DNA from: Phytoseiulus persimilis
Lineage: Eukaryota; Arthropoda; Arachnida; Mesostigmata; Phytoseiidae
Reading direction: 5' to 3'
Assembly: GCA_037576195.1 (NCBI GenBank)
Contig: CM075102.1
Span: 1,860,001-1,924,000, forward strand
Length of the DNA: 64,000 nt
Shown: in pieces, positions 47,487 to 58,110 of the stretch
How the letters are laid out: every line of letters begins with the position of its first letter
Numbering within the stretch: the stretch's first letter is position 1
Made by a program: the position numbers and the translations under genes
The notes under the pieces: model-generated
Databases searched by the model: none
The model's input: only the letters and a program-made list of their open reading frames with translations
Told to the model about the DNA's origin: nothing

Positions 47487-48655
47487 AAGGCGGTCGCTGC
47501 ACCCAGATTTTCCGCGGGCGACACACAGGCTTGCCCATTTTGCTATAAACTCTTCCTTGTTCGCTTTTAGGGAACTATAACTCGGCAAAATCGGATCCAT
47601 TCCTAGGAAACAAATAAAAGAGCACTAGAAAGCCAGAAGAAAGAACTTCAAGTTCCTCCTATTTCGATCGCAACTCGGTTCAATACTGACACAGCTATGG
47701 CAAGCTGAAGTGGAGGTTGAAGCTCCGTGCCCTCTATGTCACTTAAGGAGTATCGAGTCGATACTTCTAGAACGGACCATCGGTCCCATGTTGACCGCGG
47801 AAGACTGGACAGCCGATTGCAACAGAGTTAGATCGAGAACTCAACAGTGGGGTTCCAGGTGGCAACTCCGATTCAATCACCTTTTGGAGGCCCCCCAGGA
47901 GCTCGATAGCAAAGAAAACATGAAGCGCCAACTACAACTCGAGAGAACTGTGTTAACATGGAGCCGTTTGGGGAGTTGGGAAATGTAACTTTTCCCTGCA
48001 GCGCTCTAACGTTCCCTCATTTTCTAAAATCGGAACTTTATTGTCCGAGATATGACCTTCCGAAGCAAGGAGGAAAAGTCACAAGTCCCATCAAGAATCC
48101 CCCACAGCCCCCCCCCCCCCCTCCTTCAGTCACTCCTAGATCACCCACTGAGCCTGCCTGTTCGCGTTGTCATCTATCACACAAAAACTTATCGGTGGCT
48201 CCTTCAACGCTTGACATCCGCGCGTCCATTTCAGTTCTCCGAAGCCATTCGAGCTGGAACCTGGCTGAATCGCTGGCGTCTGATGTGATTTTGCTTTCGG
48301 AACCATGCGGCGAACAACGCGAATAGAGTCAGAGACAGAAAGTTCGAATTCCGGTGACTCCGTTTACTAGAGTTTCGGTTGGTACATCTCTGGCGAATAC
48401 ACGCGAATCTGGATACTCACATCGGGGGTAGATCTTCGTCTTCAGCTCGGGCGCCCAAGTTTTCTTTGGGAGTTTCTTGGAATGCTTCTGCAGCCGTCTC
48501 ATCTCCAAGTACAGATCCAGCGGGAAGGAGCATGGGAAACTTTCGCGCAATCGGGGCATATCTTTGAAGGCGTACACGAGCCGCGCGATCTCGAACATGT
48601 AGTACGCAACCACCACGAGCACAGAACACAGAATCATGTCCAGAGCTATCGACAT
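43602..48655 (-). CDS. Cytochrome P450, CYP4-type
   Basis: Eight exons, all phases closing: 48655..48421, 46874..46676, 46549..46359, 46250..46181, 46021..45895, 45408..45100, 44158..43918, 43765..43602; 511 residues, the usual CYP4 length. These haem monooxygenases of the ER membrane oxidise fatty acids, hormones or foreign compounds. Seen here: an N-terminal membrane anchor (ALDMILCSVLVVVAYYMF), LKPWLGNGLL and WKLHRKMLTPTMHF, typical of clan 4; an ETAFG element in place of the CYP4 ETAMG; the I-helix oxygen-binding GGFDTT (residues 321-326); ExxR as ESMR (378-381); FEPSRF; and the haem loop PFSAGPRNCIG with Cys456 as ligand. The C-terminus (FANQEDKILLAHIV) is intact, so the gene looks functional. 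A minus-strand AATAAA lies at 43306..43301. The intron between the first two exons (1.5 kb) contains the G30 tract. Confidence 0.93.
45601..45612 (+). repeat. Poly-G tract (12 G) in a P450 intron
   Basis: Twelve uninterrupted G, within the P450 intron between exons ending 45895 and starting 45408. Confidence 0.9.
47456..47485 (+). repeat. Poly-G tract (30 G) in the P450 first intron
   Basis: Thirty uninterrupted G following GTGTTGGATCCA and followed by AAAGGCGG. By far the longest homopolymer here. On the transcribed (minus) strand of the P450 gene it would be a C30 run in the pre-mRNA; the DNA can form G-quadruplexes. Length may vary between individuals or be misassembled. Confidence 0.9.
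48108..48121 (+). repeat. Poly-C tract (14 C) in the P450 first intron
   Basis: Fourteen uninterrupted C, 620 bases from the G30 tract in the same intron. Confidence 0.9.
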
Positions 48656-49680
48656 CTTCCCGAAATTCGGAGCGAGCTCACAACGAAGACGACGAGCCGG
48701 CGCACTTCACTCGACTCGGGTAAAGCTTTTTGTTGTGTTTCGAGACAAGCGGCAGACGTTCTGTTGTTCTTGTTGGGACCACGGTTGCCCTTTCGGAGAA
48801 CGCGTCGAAAACGAAGAATCGCAGGAGAGAGACAATATCCATCCTTTCGGCGGGCATCGTTCCTTCCGCTGGACGATAGGAGGAAACCGATCTGACGGAG
48901 TGATTCCGCTCCAGGGGCATCTCAGACGTCTTTCTCCATTTGACCAACTGTGTCCTTCCACACGATTCACATGCAACACATATTCATCGGTGTCAACGGT
49001 GTGCGTTGTTCTTCGCCCACCGGCTTCGCTTCGGTCCTCTTCCGACAGAGAGGGCCTCTATTCGCAAACGTTTCCCTCCTCAGCAGTCTTGCATTCTGGA
49101 CGAAATAATTGATGAGGCCATCCTGAAGTTCTCTCCCTCTATACGACAATGGCGGGGTCATCTCCAAGTTCCCGGACCGTCGAGTAGGGCTGGGCGAAAG
49201 GTGGCGGGATCGCATTGGCCGCAACGTCAGATGACATCATTTTTAGTGACTGTTTAATTTAGGAGAAGTTGGGATCGCTAGAAAAGCAGCGACACGTTTT
49301 GGGTCGTATGAGGGAGCCTTCAGCTATACGACGTGTTTAAGCGGAATTTATAGCGGTTCCCCATGAGGTATGAAAAGTTCGGAGGTGTCTCCCAAGTCAC
49401 ACTGGATTGGAGGAATTCAGCCCTGATACAAAATCTCGATCGAGCGTCGCCGCACAGAACATCGGAATGATAGACACGTGGCAATTCTTATCTCCAGTCC
49501 TGGATCGTTTATCTGCTGAGCACATCATCGAGTTTCGCCGCACGTGGGAGCTGATCAATGTCAGACGGAGATGCGTTTGATCAACGGTTCGTTGATTCTG
49601 CCCGACTTCTGAAATAGGCTCATCTTCCCGAGCTGCGCGTTCCAGATTCGCCGAGGGTTTGGAGCTAGTCATGCTCCTGT
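48656..49680. other. No recognised gene
   Basis: Upstream of the P450 start codon; presumably contains its promoter, but I cannot identify a specific element. Only short open frames on both strands. Confidence 0.35.
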
Positions 49681-50175
49681 CTAACTTCGTCGAACCGAGA
49701 TGTCCATAATCAGATGACCACCCGCTTTTTTCTCCGGTACTCTATAGAGTCGATGTGAAAATCCCTTCTGGTACCAATGACCACCCTCTTGACTTCCCTG
49801 GTATGCTCGTTGAATGATTAGCTCAGAGGCACCGTCCAGGAAATTGAAACGGACCTGAACCTCCTCAGAGCACATTTCAGATAAATCACGCCTAGATCAC
49901 ATACTTTTCCGTTGATTGACGACATGGAAAGTCCGTTGCGTGAGCGTGCAACCGGCTGAACGATCGTGGGTGGCTCGGTATGTCTCCAAGGTTTGGACGC
50001 GAGATCGTAACCAAACCTCGTTCCGCTCATCGAAGTTTGCCGTGCTTTCCCTCGTGTGCTCGACAAGGCCTCGCCGTTCCTCTGCCGAATATACTGAGTG
50101 AAGCACGCCCTCAGCTGAAGAGAACTTCGGAAAACGATGGAGCGAGTAAGCTCCGGGATCAGCTCGGGCACCCAT
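49681..50175 (-). pseudogene. Open frame with ATG interrupted by one stop, unknown family
   Basis: From ATG 50175 a frame runs 92 codons (with HSVYSAEERRGLVEHTRES and ETYRATHDRSAG) to a TGA at 49899..49897, then continues in the same frame for 73 more codons (NFLDGASELIIQRAYQGSQE, GGHWYQKGFSHRLYRVPEKK, GGHLIMDISVRRS) to TAG at 49683..49681. No intron of a length that keeps the frame removes the stop. So this is either a recently broken gene or chance. The second part reads like a beta-rich domain but I know no match. Confidence 0.3.
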
Positions 50176-52599
50176 CGGTTTCAGCTCGCAGTTAGTTCAT
50201 GACCATGTTCCAACAACCGGTCTGCTCCGGATAAAATGTGGGAACCGAGACGGAATTTGAGTTGTCAAGGAATCTGAGGGAAATTATTTACGAGTCACGG
50301 GATTATGCAGTGTTCTCAGGGACTTGCTGGGGTTCGACTTTCAATGAGAGCAGGGTTCACCGCTGAGGATGAATTTTGATTCTTCGAGGACGACTGTCCT
50401 CAACTCAAACTTTGTCGCCCCCTGCGGAGCTCCTGGTGGTCCCCCGAAGAAGTCCCCGATTCTTGTCACGGTACGGTCTTGTTGTTGCGTAGGGGCCTCG
50501 ATCATGCTGGCGCACAAAGCGTTCCGCGAAGTTCCGACCACGGAGGTCATGGATAATCTTTCAAAACGTGTGGAAGTGTATCAATATCTATCACACGCTC
50601 GAGGAGAAGCCTGATCAGAGCGACCTGTCGAAAGCCTTCCGTCGGATCAGTTCCAAAAACTAGAACCGACGGCAGCTGGGTCAGCGAGATTTGAGGAATC
50701 CATGGAGAGCCGGTTGAGTCTCCATCCGAACTCCCAGAATCAGATACAGCCGAGCTAGTTTGCTCGGGCTCGAGTACCCCTGAGCATGCTAGCCGAATAG
50801 CCAACTAAAGACCTCCTTCTCGCGGCGCTGTGGGAATGCTTCCGAGCTCACGAAACGAATGATTGTTGCCCATTTCGAAATGCCCCAATCGATCGCTTAT
50901 AAGCTCTGACCCCTACTCTGCGCGCTCGCCGCGTGAACTGATCACCGTCAAGGATATCGAACTCAATGAGGGCCGGGTTTCAAGATGGAATCGATGACAC
51001 ATATTCAATTGCTGAGGATTCATCGAATCATTTCCTGAAAACCACGACTGACACGGCTCTCTGGAGCGTAAACTCACGAGCGTTGCTCTCGATCGGAGTC
51101 GACTCGAGAAAATCATCTGTTGATTTGATGACTGACAATGATCTGGAGGAAGAAACTATTCTTAATGGCAGCGGTATCTCACGTAGACGCAGGTTCGGAA
51201 ATGTGCCATTTTCTGGGTTCTCGCCCTTTTCACCAGTTCAGCTTTCCTGAACGAGGATGACATTTCATTTGGAATCACCTCTATCCCGAACCTATATTTT
51301 TGTGGGAATACTTTCGCAATTATTTCTAACTCCGACTTCAAGGGGAGCGCGTAATCCATGTATGTGAGTGTGGATATAGAGGAAAGGCCTGACAGTATGC
51401 AGCTCGATCATATTTCTCGATTATACACGAAAACAGAGGTGTCCAGATGCAGAACGTTTCAACTCCGTTGTTGACTGTGGTCAATAGTCAGAACGGTGGA
51501 TTTCTATGATACTTGACCCATAACTCATAGTCATCAGAGAGTTCCGGAGAGCTCTCCCGAAAATTTTGTGGCTGGGAATCTGGGGAGACCCTTAGAATTG
51601 CAACTTCCCATTTTTCATCCGATGGCTGCAACATGCTATCGAATCGCGACGGAAGCTTGCGAGAGAATGGTTCTGATGCTTTGAATGAATGACCTCCAGG
51701 ATGAGCCCCAAGTTGTGTCCCGCTCTTGGATCGTGCGCGGGGCTCTCCGCGAGGGTCATTTCGGTCACTGGGCTCACAGCCGGCACAGCGGCAGAGGGCG
51801 TGAGCCGGCTGGATCCACGAGATTTTGCGAGATTTTGAGGGAGTCCTCAAGCGAAACGAATGGATTGCCTCTGGGATACCCGTAGCTAGTTCAGCTATAG
51901 CGTTTTCTCAACCGGATCAGAACTTCTCAACTACATTGATTCTAAGCAGTTGTTACCTCTTCACTTTGAGGATGCTCAAGCAGATGATTGTGAGGATGAG
52001 GTACCCAATTGTCCGAATGGAAGTACAACCGTTCGGAAGCGTAATACATCCGGCTGGAGCCTCACTTTCCATTCAGCAAAACAGCCGGATTTCACAAATT
52101 TATACGGTCAGCGACGGGTCTGACTATAATTCTGGAGTCTTTCTTTCTCAGATCATTTTTGCTCTTTTTCGGCGTTTCACAGCAATGAAAGCTGTACGAC
52201 GTCTTTGTCTGTCCGTGGCGACTGATACCTCTGGTTGCTTTTCTGAGCGAGCTGAATTGCTCTACTCAGAGCATTCAATCATTGGACAACTCCATCCTTC
52301 AGGAAGTTCAGACTCTTCGTCGGACGTAGCGATTGTGACGAATGACGATCCAATTCATGTTCAGCCCCTCGGAGTGTTCTTCCTCTCAGCTTGATGTTCG
52401 AGAAGCTTCCTGAGTGCTGCGCACATGACAATCCTGTCCGTTCGGGATGCGTGTCTCGAGGAAAATAGCGGCATCAGATGATTCAGTTGTACGATTCATA
52501 TCTTCGTGACGCGTCCAGAACCTCCTCAATGGCAATCAGTTACGAGGAAGAGGGAATTCCAAGTATCTTTCCATTGAGAAATACGAAACACATCCTCCC
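50176..52599. other. No recognised gene
   Basis: Several open frames, the longest on plus (51825-52394, 189 codons, opening with TTG), match no family. One frame of that length is expected by chance in 64 kb read six ways. No repeats or RNA genes noticed. Confidence 0.35.
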
Positions 52600-52605
52600 T
52601 CGCAG

Positions 52606-54651
52606 CTATAGAGGCAAATTGCTGTTTTGCAGTAGTTTCTGCCCGACCAGTACGAACAAACTACTCATGAACTGCTCAATGACCATCGGTGAGACCTGCA
52701 ATTTCCAATTCAGGGTGAGATACGAGGTCCCGGCCGGACGGGAAAACAGTGAATGGATATCTTCTCTCTGATGTTCCCGAAATCTGAACAGGATCTTGCT
52801 CGCCTTCGCGATGGTGTTGAAGCCCGTGCCGAGCATCGCCGTGGCCGGACCGGCCCCGGTGAGCACCATGTTGAATCCTCTTGTGCTCCAGACTACGACT
52901 TTAGTGATTTTGGGCTTCAAGCCAGTTTTCCGATCTTTGGCGGTATAGAGTGTCACGTTCACGCCTAGAAGCTTCCGGATTCTCGGGGTCAAGCAGAACC
53001 GACAGTTGCGGATCGATCGCTTTCGGAGTGAACTTGGGCTTTTCCGCCAAGATGAGGAAAAAAAGGATCCGCGGTGGAGAAAAATACCTTGAATCCGATT
53101 GTGGCCTGTCCTCCTATCATGTACAGAGCCAGTGGCATCTTGTAATCGTAGACGATTTTCACGTCACGAATGGCGACAGGCAGCTCCAGCGAAACGTATT
53201 GTGTGTCGATCTTGCAGTCTACATTGATCTGACCCTGCAAGATAGTTGACGTTTCAATCATGTCGAGTCTTGACGGGAGGAACATCCCGTTTCCCACAGA
53301 CCTCAGGCTCCACGATCAATTCTTCCCCGTCGGGGCTGATGTGGGAGGCCTCCGTGCCCCCTCGCGCCATCTTGGGAAATTCGTTCACGGTAGCGACGAG
53401 CGGACTCCAATATGGCGTTAGTGGAGTGCCTGATCATCATAGAGAGTTCCGATCACGGTATTTTCCTATGAGGATCGAGTATCGAGAGGGGGGGGGGTGA
53501 ATCGGAAAACAGGTGGGCAAGCTTTGAGAGACTCAAACTCCTCTGCGAGCTCGCAGCTCCCATCGCTTGTGGTGGTCACTCCTTCCGGACGATGCAAAGA
53601 ACGAGCGCTCATCGGGAACAATACGGTGCTTCACGTCTATCACAGGGTTCGTATTTTCTTGAGATCTAGGGGAGATTGGCGGCGCAGCGTCGGATTTCCT
53701 CTTCGAGTATTTTGCTCCTCTTCTCCGTTTAATTCTAAAATCCGTTTTCTGTGCGCATGGCTCTGCGGAAAGAAACGAGTACCGATCCAACGCTTCACTA
53801 CATCCCGTGATCCGCTTCGTGAGAGCCGCGTGCTTTCAGCCAGTTCACCGACAAAGGGAATTCGCTGGTGAGTGTAGTCACTGAAACAATATTCCATTGA
53901 ATGCGCTCGGTAGCTCGATCTCTTTTGCCGCTCACGTGCACGTAACCCAGATTCAGAAGTAGCCTCACAGAGAGAGGGACGACGTCATAAATCTTGGAGC
54001 GTTTATTCAGCCAGAACGCGGGCTCGACCGGTTCTTCTGGTTGAGATCGCATACTCGTTAGTTCCACGGTCTGATGCGCCACCGGACTGGCGACTCGTTG
54101 GATGGGTCTGAGCTGTTTCGTTGAGCAAACATCTAGAGGTGTCCTTGAAGGGTTCCAACCAGCCAACCAACCTCTTACCCGGTTCAGACAACATCGGATG
54201 AACAACTCCGCCGCATAAACACAAGGGATAAGAGCTTTCTGTAGCTGCTGTCAGCTTCCGAACGAGTCGCCTACCACTGACGTTGTCTGAGAACCCGTGC
54301 AGACAAAACATCTAGGAAGGGCTCGAGTGTCCCGCCATCTGAACTTACTTGGAAGAAAACGTTAGCCACGCCGTAGGCATTTCCGTTCTTGAGATCGAGA
54401 ATTCCGATGTTAGCCGCGTCGCCCAACTTGATGGGTTCTGAATCCCTCAGGCTCTGTCTGTTGGCGTCGACGAGCCTCTGGAGGAAATTCGTTATGAAAT
54501 CATTCCCGAGGCAGAGGAGCCTCTCTTGACGCCGAACCCGCACGAGACCCGTTTGCGACGTCGAGTTCGTCAACCCGCGTCCGGGAACCGAAGCGGCCCC
54601 GAAGCTGACAAGACACCAAACGAAGAGACCGATTCTTCCGATGCGGAGCAT
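52606..54651 (-). CDS. Group-7-mite-allergen/BPI-like secreted protein
   Basis: Exon 1 (54651..54349) encodes a signal peptide (MLRIGRIGLFVWCLVSFG), a long N-terminal helix (DFITNFLQRLVDANRQSL), and SEPIKLGDAANIGILDLKNG, continuing NAYGVANVFFQ, ending in a GTAAGT donor. An internal exon (53234..53088) reads GQINVDCKIDTQYVSLELPV then IVYDYKMPLALYMIGGQATI. A terminal part (about 52963..52606) reads KPKITKVVVWSTRGFNMVLT, then GAGPATAMLGTGFNTIAKAS, with a C-terminal helix. The order (helix, DLKxGxxxGL strand, VDC..., YDYK, late G(L/A)GP turn) matches the extended lipid-binding fold of group-7 allergens, JHBP/takeout and BPI proteins, best the arachnid group-7 type. Lipid binding outside the cell is inferred. 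The part between 54348 and 53235 is unresolved: several exon candidates exist (with donors near 53935 and 54180), none clearly in phase. The start of the last exon is also uncertain. Confidence 0.52.
53488..53497 (+). repeat. Poly-G tract (10 G)
   Basis: Ten uninterrupted G inside an intron of the allergen-like gene. Confidence 0.85.
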
Positions 54652-56317
54652 TCCTGAAACTATGGGCCGGATCGTTGAGTGCTCGCCGCGTTCGCGAGCG
54701 TTCTCAACTTGATTCGACCGATGAATTTCAATGAGCGGACTTCGATGTCCAGGTCAGGGCTGCCCCTCGAGAGCAATCATCGTTATAATCGGTCGGAAAT
54801 TATTCCTTGCCGCCGTCGCGGTCGCTGAATCGATTCAAAAATTCACTTTCCAACTTCTGATCGCAGTGAAAACGCTTCCGCGACGGGGCGCGCGCGATCC
54901 TGATCGAAATCCGCACCGCGATGACACATGCTCGGAAAATCTCGTCGGTTCGCACGGCCCAGCTCCAATTAACGAGAAGACGAAAGAAAAAACGCACCCC
55001 TCTTTCAAACCCGGTTCGCACAAGCCTTCTTTGCGTTCCGATGAACCAGAAATGGGACTGGAGTGCAGGGAAGTAGCGGCACCAACAGCGTCCGAACATG
55101 TAAACATCGGTGGGGAGGGACTTCCATGTCCGTGCTGGCTCGCTGCCGGTGTGGGTCAGCGATCAAATTTGAGAAACTCATGCCCCAGATGGAGCCTAGC
55201 GCTCACACGGAACACCTCTTTCTAGAGAGCGCAGAGTGAGTTTGAAGCATGCGGCCTGAGTAGCTTCTCTCTGCCTCTGTTCCCGATCGCTTCCACGCGG
55301 GGAAGAAGCAATTTCACAGTGTTCGGTTCCCGAATCTTTGTAGGTTCCGTGTCGTCCACGAGAGAGAGACAACACGCAAGCGGAAACGGAAGATAACGGA
55401 AGATGCTGAGGATCTCGACGAGAGAAGGACTGCCGCCAACACCATGGTGAGCAAAACCTCGAAGAACTTTGACGGCTTCTCGGATGAGGGTGGCCTTTGA
55501 CGTGGCCGTTGTCACTGGATTTCGGTGCATCGAACGCATGTGAAAAGTTTCGGGACGGTTGATCGTCAGAAGTTGAACTGGAGGCGCCCCAAAACTGCTC
55601 CCCGCAGTAATCTTTGGTTCAAGGACCACGTAAACACGATGTTGGTTTCCGAGTTATGAGCCGCATTTGGAATTTCGCTGGGCCCAAGTAAACTCTGACT
55701 CCCGTTTGATATTGGTCCATGCAGAATAATTCAACTGATGAGGAAGTTCTCAGTTGAAATCCGGGTGGATGAGATCGACGATTCACTGAGCACGTCGGCT
55801 CACGATGAGTTTTTACGGGAACGTTGTTAAAGTTTATTCGATCAGGGTTTGGAGGAGGAGGAGCTCTGAGCTGAGATGATGAGTGCTGCCAAGCTGACTG
55901 CGTTCATGCAATGATGGACAGTGCACGCATGTCAAGAGGCGCGCAGTGATTCTTGCCAGCGAGCGTCACGTGCAACCGAGTTCAATTCAATTTGGCATGC
56001 GCGTCAGAGCTTATTATGGCAGAATATTCAGAAGGCATCGAATGACTCAAGTGCAGCGGGGTTGCTGTTCTCCAACGTTGCGGGGCAGTGCGCGAATGCC
56101 AGTAGTGTGTGCCTTGCGCGCGGGGAAGTACAGACGATTGCTGATTGGAACCCAGAGAGTTCCACAGTTCTCGGACCGGCGGCAGCTCCGAGGATGAGAC
56201 CGTCTGAACTCCCTGTTCGCTGGGAAAAACAAGGGCGACTAGCTAAGTGTCCAATAATGCCATCTAAGAGAGCTTGAGAGATTCGTCGATATTGTTAAGA
56301 ACGCAGCTAAAAAAAAA
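54652..56317. other. No recognised gene
   Basis: Upstream of the allergen-like gene and downstream of the tRNA. Frames 54731-55225 (+) and 55629-55222 (-) are the longest and match nothing I know. Confidence 0.35.
56309..56317 (-). terminator. Pol III terminator of tRNA-Arg
   Basis: T-run immediately after the 3' end of the tRNA gene on the minus strand. Confidence 0.85.
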
Positions 56318-56390
56318 CGAGTCCGGCAGGATTCGAACCTGCAATCTCCTGATCCGTAGTCAGGCGCGTTATCCGTTGCGCCACGGACCC
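56318..56390 (-). tRNA. tRNA-Arg (anticodon ACG)
   Basis: The minus strand reads a complete 73-base cloverleaf: acceptor GGGTCCG pairing with CGGACTC (one G-T), discriminator G; D arm with the A-box-like TGGCGCAACGG; anticodon arm CTGA-CTACGGA-TCAG with anticodon ACG; variable loop; and T arm with the B-box GGTTCGAATCC. It decodes CGU (and, after A34-to-I editing, CGC and CGA). No intron. Directly downstream on the minus strand is a run of at least eight T (A-run at 56309-56317 on plus), a standard RNA polymerase III terminator. The gene looks functional. Confidence 0.97.
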
Positions 56391-57626
56391 ATGGTTCATG
56401 ACGGGGATGAAGCTGTAGGTGGCACACATGCTGGTTAGTAAGGGCTTCAGAGGAAGATTTCGTCAACGCATACTTCGCGTGCGTACCACTCCCGGGTCGC
56501 GGGGTGGCGTTCTGGACTTGAACGTCCGAAGGAACGAGTTTTTTTTTTACAACCGAGGCCAACTTCTCCTGTCTAACGATTGTGATCTCCGGTGGAGTTT
56601 CCAAAACGAGGAGCATCCCGAAGCGAATGGGGCAAGATCGTCTTTCGGTTGAATCGTCCAGACTTTCAGGTTCTCAGCTCTTTGCCCTGATCGCAAATCT
56701 CAGCTCCATTCCTGTAATAGGTCAGAACGTTTCGTTGGTGGATGATGGAGTTTTTCCCGAATCGGGCTGCCGAGTCGGACGCCTGCGAGATGGGAAGGGT
56801 TGACAATGCCCCGCCATCCCTCTCCCTCCTTCCAGGAGGAAGGTCGTCTCATCCATCGCAAGTCAGACGTAGTTCGTAGCTAATACCTCAACGGTCGATG
56901 CGGGGATTCATTGATTGGTCAGCTGATTGAGAGCTTCGCTTCTCGAAACCGAAGCTAGCTTATCGTCCGGGTATCGAGTGGAGTGGGTCAAAACAGAGAA
57001 AACTGCTTCGTGGAAGTGGACACCGCGGGGCATGAGGACGGACATCGGTGGCAGCAGCCGCACGCGGGGAACTTCCTCTTGAGAACACTCGAAACGACCA
57101 CAAGAATAACACTTAAAACCTCTCGAACGAGAGCACTGGCACGCCCCTGGGGGCAGTGTAAACTTGAACATCCGCCCTGGGCGTCGTTTTTGCGTGCGAG
57201 ACGGGGAGCTCGGAGGAATGAGGGAGCGAGCAAGCAAGCGAGCCGGCGAGCATAACCTTTATGCTGAAACTCCGAACGTTCTCGTTGTACTTCCCTGTCG
57301 ACGTATTCGGTTTTTGTGTTCTCCTACCCCGAGCTCGCTCATGTATCTGTCGCGTCCCTCTTTCCGGGGGTCAGCGCGTGTTACGCAGCCGTTCCACTTT
57401 GAGCCCCTGAGTAAAATCCAACAAATCCAGCAGGTTCGAGCTCGTCCAGTTTCCGCCTGACTTCCATCCGGAACCTTAGCGGGTTCAGCGTACAACTTTT
57501 CCCGACCTGGCCGGCGCTACGAAGTTTGGCCCCCGCAAGCGGTTCGGTTGATTCCGTCTCAGTGATCTGGAGGATGATTCAACAAAAGACAGAGAGCGTT
57601 ATCGGAATATGTTTGTTTCCCGACAG

Positions 57627-58110
57627 GAACGACGCCGCATGGAACGTCTGAACACAGCCTTGGATCGATTGCGAGAGATTATCCCTGCTGCGTCAGAAAA
57701 ACGAGTGTCCAAGATCAAAACCCTCAAAATGGCTATCGCCTACATCGATTATCTCCAGGTACGGCCGTCGATCGCTCCGAGAGCAGTGGCCTCAGTGAAC
57801 CACTCTCGCGGAGAGAGGAGTCGTAGCTCAGTGGCAGCTTCCTTCCCGAATGTACACAAGTCAGCATAATTTTGTCCGACTCTTTTTTGTTACATTACTT
57901 AATACTCGCTCGTGTAGACATCTCCAGCGGTCGAGCAGCAAGGCACCACCCTAATGAAGTGTGTCAATTTCGCAGAAACTCCTCTTGTGCGATGAGCCAC
58001 CAAAGTGGGAAGCACATTTCCCCTACAGATATCAGCAGCGGTACTGCGAATATCCTCCTTCCTACTCGTCAACGGACGAGTCCGGATACTCATACTCGAA
58101 TTCACAATAA
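57627..58110 (+). CDS. bHLH transcription factor (group A), 3' exons
   Basis: Two exons: 57627..57758, after a GTTTCCCGACAG acceptor, and 57976..58110, after AATTTCGCAG; both phase 0. Exon 1 reads ERRRMERLNTALDRLREIIP, then KRVSKIKTLKMAIAYIDYLQ: the end of the basic region, helix 1, loop and helix 2 of a class A bHLH factor. Exon 2 continues KLLLCDEPPKWEAHFPYRYQ and ends in a Tyr/Ser-rich tail. The sequence shares features with Hand (LSKIKTL), Ptf1a/Fer (ERRRM) and Twist, but I cannot place it. The start of the basic region should be on an upstream exon, which I could not find; alternatively ATG 57609 reads in frame into the exon (MFVSRQ), giving a short basic region. The essential Glu of the basic region and its following arginines are present. 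An AATAAA overlaps the stop codon (58106-58111). Confidence 0.78.

Noticed and set aside
51825-52394. 189-codon plus-strand frame
   Set aside because: Opens with TTG, no recognisable motif, chance-level length.
57815-57840. tRNA A-box-like sequence TAGCTCAGTGGCAGC
   Set aside because: No B box or foldable cloverleaf follows; it lies in the bHLH intron.
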